Assembly: GCA_010356995.1 (NCBI GenBank)
Contig: ML996694.1
Coordinates: forward strand, 1,105,902-1,169,901
Length of the DNA: 64,000 nucleotides
Source of the DNA: Trichodelitschia bisporula
Lineage: Eukaryota > Ascomycota > Dothideomycetes > Phaeotrichales > Phaeotrichaceae
Reading direction: 5' to 3'
Every line of letters begins with the position of its first letter. Position 1 is the first letter of the stretch. The notes under the pieces are model-generated. The model was not told the DNA's origin. It worked only from the letters and a program-made list of their open reading frames with translations, and ran no database searches. Below are positions 58,700 through 64,000 of this stretch, in pieces. The position numbers and the translations under genes were made by a program.

Positions 58700-59990
58700 G
58701 ATTGAAGTAATAGGGGTCGTTGTCGTGGTGTGAGATATCTATGTTGTCGGTTGAGCGGGCTTGATACTACGGTATGCCAGAGTGAGTGTGTGGATTTACA
58801 GAGCGGAGGGCTAATGGAATAGGGACTTAAGGTCATTGCTAGCCAGATGAATTTATACGCGATGGGCTTTTTGGGCTCTGGTGTTCCGTTTCTGCTTTTG
58901 CATGTGTCGCTGTCGCCCACTGGGGTGCCTGGTGTAGAGTGAGTGTGGATTTATGAGGGCGCGTGCTGATGGGATAGGGGTCGATGGGATGTTTGGTGGC
59001 GGGATGGGGTCATGCACGACGGGCGTGATCTGGCGATGATGTTTGAGATTTGCGGTCTGCGGTTCTGTATCGACGTTATTGGCGGTTGAGGGGCGTGATG
59101 GAGGGTGAGTGTGCGACTTGACGAGAGTGAATGCTGATGGGATAGGCAGTTGATGACCCGTTACTATTTGGATGGGTTCGGGCACGGCGGGCATCGTCTC
59201 TCTGATGTGTTTCATCACCTTTGCAGTTCTGTGTCTCCGTTATCGGCCATTGAGATGCCCGATGTAGGGTGAGTGTGTGAGTTTACTAAGGGCCGATGCT
59301 AATGGGATAGGGAGTTGATACACCATTCTTAGCCGGACGAATTCACACAAAGGGCATAATATATCTATGTCACTGTGGACCGTGAATCCCTCTCAAGGCA
59401 GAGGTTCAATTTCAAGAATCTTGCGTTGGGGGCTTAAAGAGTCAGCAAAGATAAGCGGGAAATACTCTTCGCGTTGTCCCCTAGGGTAGGCGCTTCCTAG
59501 GAGCCTTTGCCAGCCAGCACAGGCTCCAAGTGGAAGCCATCGCTCGTAGGCTATGGTGGTTGCCATGAGCGTCTCTCGGCGTGTGAAGGCTCCTGGCCCT
59601 GGAGGGGTCCTGTGACATATGATCTCTATGCGGTCGGTGGTAAGGGACTTCGAATGTAGGTTGAGTATGTGAATACACGAGGGCGGATGCTAATGGGATA
59701 GGTGGGTTAGGGGCCATTGTTGGCTGGATGGGCTCAGACGACGGGGGTCATCTGGCTTATGGGTTCGGGTTGCTTTTGCTTTTGCTTTTGCACTTGTGTC
59801 CTCGCTACTGTCCTATGTAAGATGAGTGGGGGTTTGACGAGAGCGGATGCTAATGGGATAGGGAGTTGATGCACGATTCTTAGCCGGATGAATTCATACA
59901 CGATGGACGTAATATCTCTGATGTTTTCGATTTGCTGTTTGCATTTGTGTCTCCGTTATCGGCCTCTGAGATGCATCGAAGTGTGGGTTG
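58700..59990 (+). repeat. Degenerate ~160-bp tandem satellite with intron-like signals
   Basis: The core gctaatgggatagg, or a variant, recurs at about 58811, 58966, 59131, 59295, 59686 and 59848, i.e. every 155-165 bp except where an extra segment interrupts. Shared blocks in each unit are gtgagtgtg, the core, ttgatgcacnattcttagcc, ggatgaattcatacacgatg, cgtaatatctctgatg, and tttgcatttgtgtctccgtt. Many differences between copies are A/G or C/T changes, as RIP would leave. Both strands are broken by stops, so this is not a repeat-protein gene as it stands. Confidence 0.8.
59370..59621. other. ~250-bp segment interrupting one satellite unit
   Basis: The spacing between the fourth and fifth cores is 391 bp instead of about 162. 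The extra sequence is unlike the satellite and is bounded by atatctatg (59361-59369) and gatctctatg (59621-59630), possibly a duplicated target. It contains aggttcaatttc, loosely like a tRNA B box. Its nature is unknown. Confidence 0.5.
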
Positions 59991-61539
59991 GGGGTACGTC
60001 AGGGTCCCAGATGAGATATGCGGGGCGGGACGGACGTCGTGCGGGGAATTTAGCTGCTGAACCATGAGCTTCTTGACAGTACGACATCACATGCTTTCGA
60101 GCTTTGGCATTGGGCTAGCATGTGGAGATGAACTCCATGGAGAGCGGTCAAGGCGCTCGTGTCGATGCCGCCAAGTTGGGTCGCTTGGTCGTTACTGTGC
60201 CGTGAACTGGGACCGACGGACCTCACCTGTGATCGACTTGCTAACGGTGCAGGAACTTTGGGGACGCTGAGCCATTGTTGGTCAATTGCTTCGAAGCTTA
60301 GGCAGCAGTACCTGGGATTCCGTGGTGGCTAGACTGCTGGACGACGACTTCAGGTGCTGACGATCACACCCGGTTCCAGTACGGAGACTCAGATGCCTTG
60401 TGTACGCGCCTGAAGACTTGCGGATGCGCCATTTTCTGACGGGTGCTGACGCGTCCTAGTGGATTTGACTTCGTTCCATGTTCTTCTCTCGGCATCTTTA
60501 TGGATCTCGGGCCGAACTGGACGTTGAGTTACCGATGGCCGCCCTGCGGGTTCCCGATATCGATTGTCTCCTCATGAGTGGCGAACATGTGTTTGAAACG
60601 GTTGCTCAACTGCTCTCTAGTTGCTCCAGGGATTTGGTGTCCGCTCCGGCTGACTGATTCCCATCGCTCGACTTGAGCTTCGATGACCGGTAGCTCGCCA
60701 CCTCCCAGAACATGGCCGGATAGGGCTGACGGTAATTCCAGTGGTACCTACGGCTCTACTACGTCGTTACGGACGCCGGCTTCAACGTCTCCACGATCCT
60801 CCGGAAGCCCTGGAACATAGCACGCCGCCGATTCCCTTACTCTACCAACTCTGGGCCATTAAAGCCCGCTATCTTTACGGACCTAGTTCACGATGCTCAG
60901 TCAGCTTCCCCACAATTTGCCCAAGGGTAAAACAGCTACCCTGTGCGAACTCGGTTCCCTGCTCAGTGCTGGCGTAAGCGCGTGTGTGGCCCCCCCCCGC
61001 CTGGTGACGGCGAAGCATCTCACGATTGCCGCGGCTCTCCCCATTGTGCCCACTGGAAACTGATCGAAAAGTCCAAGCCTGCTCCAATGGCCTTACGCCC
61101 CTTTCCCACTCCTCGGTACCAGGACTTCTTTCCTGGAAGGCCCGCGGCCACGTGGCTGCCGCTACCGAATCTGGATCCGCCGTCACGATCCCCTTCCAGC
61201 GTCTCTCGATTCTCGCCTCACAGTGGCGACGGGCGAGACCTTGATGGCTCTGTACCGCACAGTCTAAGCCCTATCCATTATTCCAATAGTTTCTGTACTA
61301 ACGGCCGTTCCTTCGCCGACCCCGCGATCCCCATGTCTTCAACCGCCGCCGTTCCCACCCTTAAATCCCTCTCCCACCACATCCATCCCAGAGACGAGTC
61401 GACAACCTGTTCCCTTCCTGAGCACCAGGAAGCAGAACAGCAACCAAGGTAAAGCAAATTAGACTCAATCACTGACTTTCCAGGTTCACTACAGCTTAGT
61501 TCAGTCAACTTCTCTCGCTCTTCCCAGTCAGTCGCTACC
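59991..61539. other. Intergenic upstream of the mucin-like gene
   Basis: 1.5 kb. Several plus-strand frames of 70-170 codons lack homology and convincing splice signals. 61340-61539 is pyrimidine-rich and is probably promoter and leader of the next gene. Confidence 0.45.
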
Positions 61540-64000
61540 ATGGCTCTCGCCTTTGGACCCGGCATCCCTCCGCCCGTTGGGCTGGGGATGGCAAACGGCA
61601 TGAATTTGCAGAATGGGCAGTTCAGTTCGTCTCCCCCCTTCCCCCCCTCTTCCCACCAGTTACTAACACTCCACTAGACATTCCCATTCCTGCACCGGCC
61701 GCCATCCGCCCTCGTGCTGTTGCCGGCGGCGGTGGCGGCGGCGGTGGCGGCGGTGGCGGTCTCGGTGCTGCCGGTGTCCTGGCTCCAGTCGTGGCAGTGG
61801 CCCCGGAGCCGGTCGTCGCGCCCGTTGTGGTGGAGTGGCCGGCGCCGGTTGTGGAGGAGGAGGAAGTTGTAGTAGAGTGGCCGGTGCCCATTGTGGAGGA
61901 GGAAGAAGAAGTGGTTGTGCCGGCAGTGGGGTTGGGTGGTAACGGTGGAGGTGGAGGCGGAGGTGGAGGTGGAGGTGGAGGCCACTGGGGCCGCTGGGGT
62001 AGGTGGGGTGGTAATGGCGGCGGTAACGGCGGCGGCGGTGGTGGTGGTGGTGGTGGATGGGGTGGTAATGGCGGCGGCGGCGGCCGTGGCGGCTGGGGCC
62101 ATGGAGGGAATGGAGGGAATGGGGGAGGGAATGGGGGAGGGAATGGGGGAGGTAATGGGGGAGGGAATGGGGGAGGTAATGCCGGAAACTGGGGGAACTG
62201 GGGCAATAAGGACGGGGCCGCTGCTGGCAACGGCTGGAAGCGCAGCCTGGCTAACTTGCTCGGGTACGGGCCCCAGGGGCACGGCGGGTATGGCGGCGGT
62301 GGTCACGGTGGTCATGGCGGGTACGGCGGTGGCGGTGGTGGTTATGGCGGCGGACACGCCAACGGCAACAAGGAGTACATCTCCATCACTGTGACGCCCA
62401 CCAGCTACACTACTTCCACCACGGTCGATCAAACCGCGACGCAGACCTATGTGCGCGAGACGACCGCGCAGACGAGCACGTCTACGTCTACCGGGACACA
62501 GACTGACACCGCCACTGCGACTTCTACGAGCACCAGCACGGCGGATGGGCAGACGCGCACGCAGACGCGGAGGAGTCTGGTTTCGGGGTCGACGAGCACG
62601 GCGACCAGCACGACTACCAGCACCAGCAAGAGTACGAGTACTACTACGTCCACGACCACCAGCAAGAGTACGAGCACCACCACGTCCACGACCACCAGCA
62701 AGAGCACGAGCACCACCACGGCCACGACAACGACAACAACGAGTGGGACGGCGAGCTCAGCTACCGTGACTTCGGCCACAACCACGACGACTACGGATCC
62801 AGGGGCTACGACGACGGCGACAAGCACGACGACGAGCACAGATTCGGGGGTGGCGAGCACTGCGACTGACACGGTCACGACTACGGCGACTACCTCAGGG
62901 CCTGCGACAACACTCACGTCTACCACTACGTCCACCACGACCAGCTCGGGGAGTACGATCACAGCCACGTCTACCACCACGTCGACGACGACGAGCGTCA
63001 GCGCCAGCGTCTCGACCACCACCACTATAGCCACTACAACCTCAAGCACCGCCGGAGCCAAGCTCCGCCGCCGCCAGGACGATGACGGGGAGTGGGAAAC
63101 GCTCACGGCGACGGAAACGACGGTCATGAAGGTTACGGAGACGATGCGTCGGAGCAGCACGACTACGTCGGGGAGCAGCAAGAGCACCATGACGACAGCG
63201 AGCTCGACGCGCACTACGACTTCGTCGGGCATAACGACGCGGACCACGACGTCGAGTCCCACGGCCCGGACGAGCACGAGCTCGCGCACAACTACCCAGA
63301 CGAGTCCGACGACGTTGTCGTCTACCCATACCAGCACCCGCGCCACGACACAGACAACCTCGTCGACGGTGTCCACGACGCGCGTGGCTACGAGTATGAC
63401 GACCCGGACGTCGACGCCGACCACTCAGACTACGTCGTCGCCTACCACCCGGACTACCACGTCGACTACCCGGTCCACCTCGACGCCGACTACTCGGGCC
63501 GTGACTTCGACTACGCGGACCACGTCGTCGCCCACCACCCGGGCCTCCACGTCGACGACCCGGACGACGTCGACGCCGACTACCCGGACCACGTCGACGA
63601 CGCCCACTACCCGCACGACTTCAACGACGCCTACCACTCGGGCCACCACGTCGACTACCCGGACCACGTCGACGCCTACTACCCGGGCCACAACGTCGAC
63701 TACCCGCACGACGTCGTCGCCTACCACCCGGGGCGTCACGTCGACTACCCGGACTACGGTGACGCCAACTACCCGGAGCACGTCGACGACGCCCACCACC
63801 CGGACTACGTCAACAACTCCCACCACCCGGGGCGTCACGTCGACTACCCGGACTACGTCGACTACCCCCACCACTCGGACTACGTCAACAACTCCCACCA
63901 CCCGGAGCGTCACGTCGACTACCCGGACTACGTCGACCACGCCCACTACCCGTATGATCACTTCCACGACGTCTACCACGCGGAGCACGTCGACTACGCC
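61540..64000 (+). CDS. Gly-rich / Thr-Ser-rich mucin-like protein, 3' end beyond the window
   Basis: Exon 1 61540-61624; 53-bp intron (GTTCGT, branch ACTAAC, AG) at 61625-61677; exon 2 from 61678 stays open to the edge, at least 800 residues. Without splicing the frame stops inside the intron. The order is: a short N-terminus without a clear signal peptide; a poly-Gly run; acidic Val-rich strands (EEEEVVVEWPVP); Gly/Asn/Trp-rich stretches (GGNGGGNGGGNGG); a dibasic site (WKRSLANLL); then Thr/Ser-rich sequence ending in repeats of about 10-12 residues such as TTRTTSTTP. A cluster of basic residues (AKLRRRQDDDGEW) stands mid-way. The composition suggests an O-glycosylated wall or surface protein, but secretion is not shown. 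Valine-rich minus-strand frames are shadows. Confidence 0.65.
63240..64000 (+). repeat. Coding low-complexity repeat of acc/acg/tcg codons in the mucin-like gene
   Basis: Blocks of the type acgtcgactacccgg recur with 24-48 bp spacing up to the window edge. Several frames on both strands are free of stops because of the composition, so the frame is fixed only by continuity with the start codon and intron. Confidence 0.8.

Noticed and set aside
58853-59218. 121-codon minus-strand frame inside the satellite
   Set aside because: Spans two satellite units by chance of a 165-bp spacing; the other units have stops in the same register.
60741-61452. Overlapping plus-strand frames before the mucin-like gene
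   Set aside because: No homology or consistent splicing; likely promoter and leader.
62447-63988. Long Val-rich minus-strand frames at the right edge
   Set aside because: Antisense images of Thr/Ser codons (acg, acc read backwards as Arg/Gly/Val); no start context or domain.

Overview
The window reads as a stretch of a filamentous ascomycete nuclear genome (Pezizomycotina is my inference). The signs are: spliced genes on both strands with very short introns (mostly 42-70 bp, GT...CTRAY...AG); a Zn(II)2Cys6 regulator, a PDR-type ABC transporter, a Hop1-type meiotic HORMA protein, Cdc4, Cdc31, Sec3 and a four-unit polyubiquitin; and no rRNA, tRNA, plasmid or phage features. I could not place it to order or species. 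There is one assembly gap, 130 N at 36749-36878.

Layout. 1-2749 (-): a large Ser/Thr/Pro-rich secreted protein running off the left edge, hidden beneath a long antisense plus-strand frame. 4.2-8.7 kb: a GlcG/HbpS-like protein (-), a SnoaL-like protein (+), the BRAP2/Etp1 RING-UBP protein (-) and a doubtful small ORF (-). 8.9-11.9 kb: ribosomal protein eL8 (-) divergent from a SET-domain lysine methyltransferase (+). 12.2-20.3 kb: a cis-prenyltransferase (-) divergent from a fungal-specific CPF-motif protein (+), then a Hul5/UBE3C-type HECT ligase (+) followed by a 125-bp foldback. 20.4-22.8 kb: a long non-coding upstream region of a full-size PDR transporter (+, 22.8-27.5 kb). 28.0-30.0 kb: CTP synthase (+). 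30.2-34.9 kb: aldo/keto reductase, polyubiquitin and a cupin (all -). 35.6-41.2 kb: centrin (+), Coq3 (-, gapped) and Cdc4 (-). 43.4-47.3 kb: Hop1 (+) and Srp40/Nopp140 (-). 47.9-54.6 kb: Sec3 (+) and a class I aminotransferase (-). 56.4-58.5 kb: a transcription factor combining a WRKY/GCM1-like zinc finger with a zinc cluster (+). 58.7-60.0 kb: a degenerate ~160-bp satellite. 61.5-64.0 kb: a Gly-rich then Thr-rich mucin-like protein (+), cut by the right edge.

How the genes relate. Most are core eukaryotic housekeeping genes and nothing resembles a biosynthetic cluster. Four belong to the ubiquitin system (BRAP2/Etp1, HECT ligase, polyubiquitin, Cdc4). The eL8 / SET methyltransferase and Srp40 / Sec3 pairs are divergent and may share promoters. 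The least ordinary elements are the satellite whose units carry intron-like signals, the foldback after the HECT gene, the minisatellite next to an aminotransferase gene with no ATG start, and the bipartite transcription factor.

Exon boundaries were set by eye from splice consensus, reading frame and family conservation. All spliced models keep frame except one CTP synthase junction, which is flagged.
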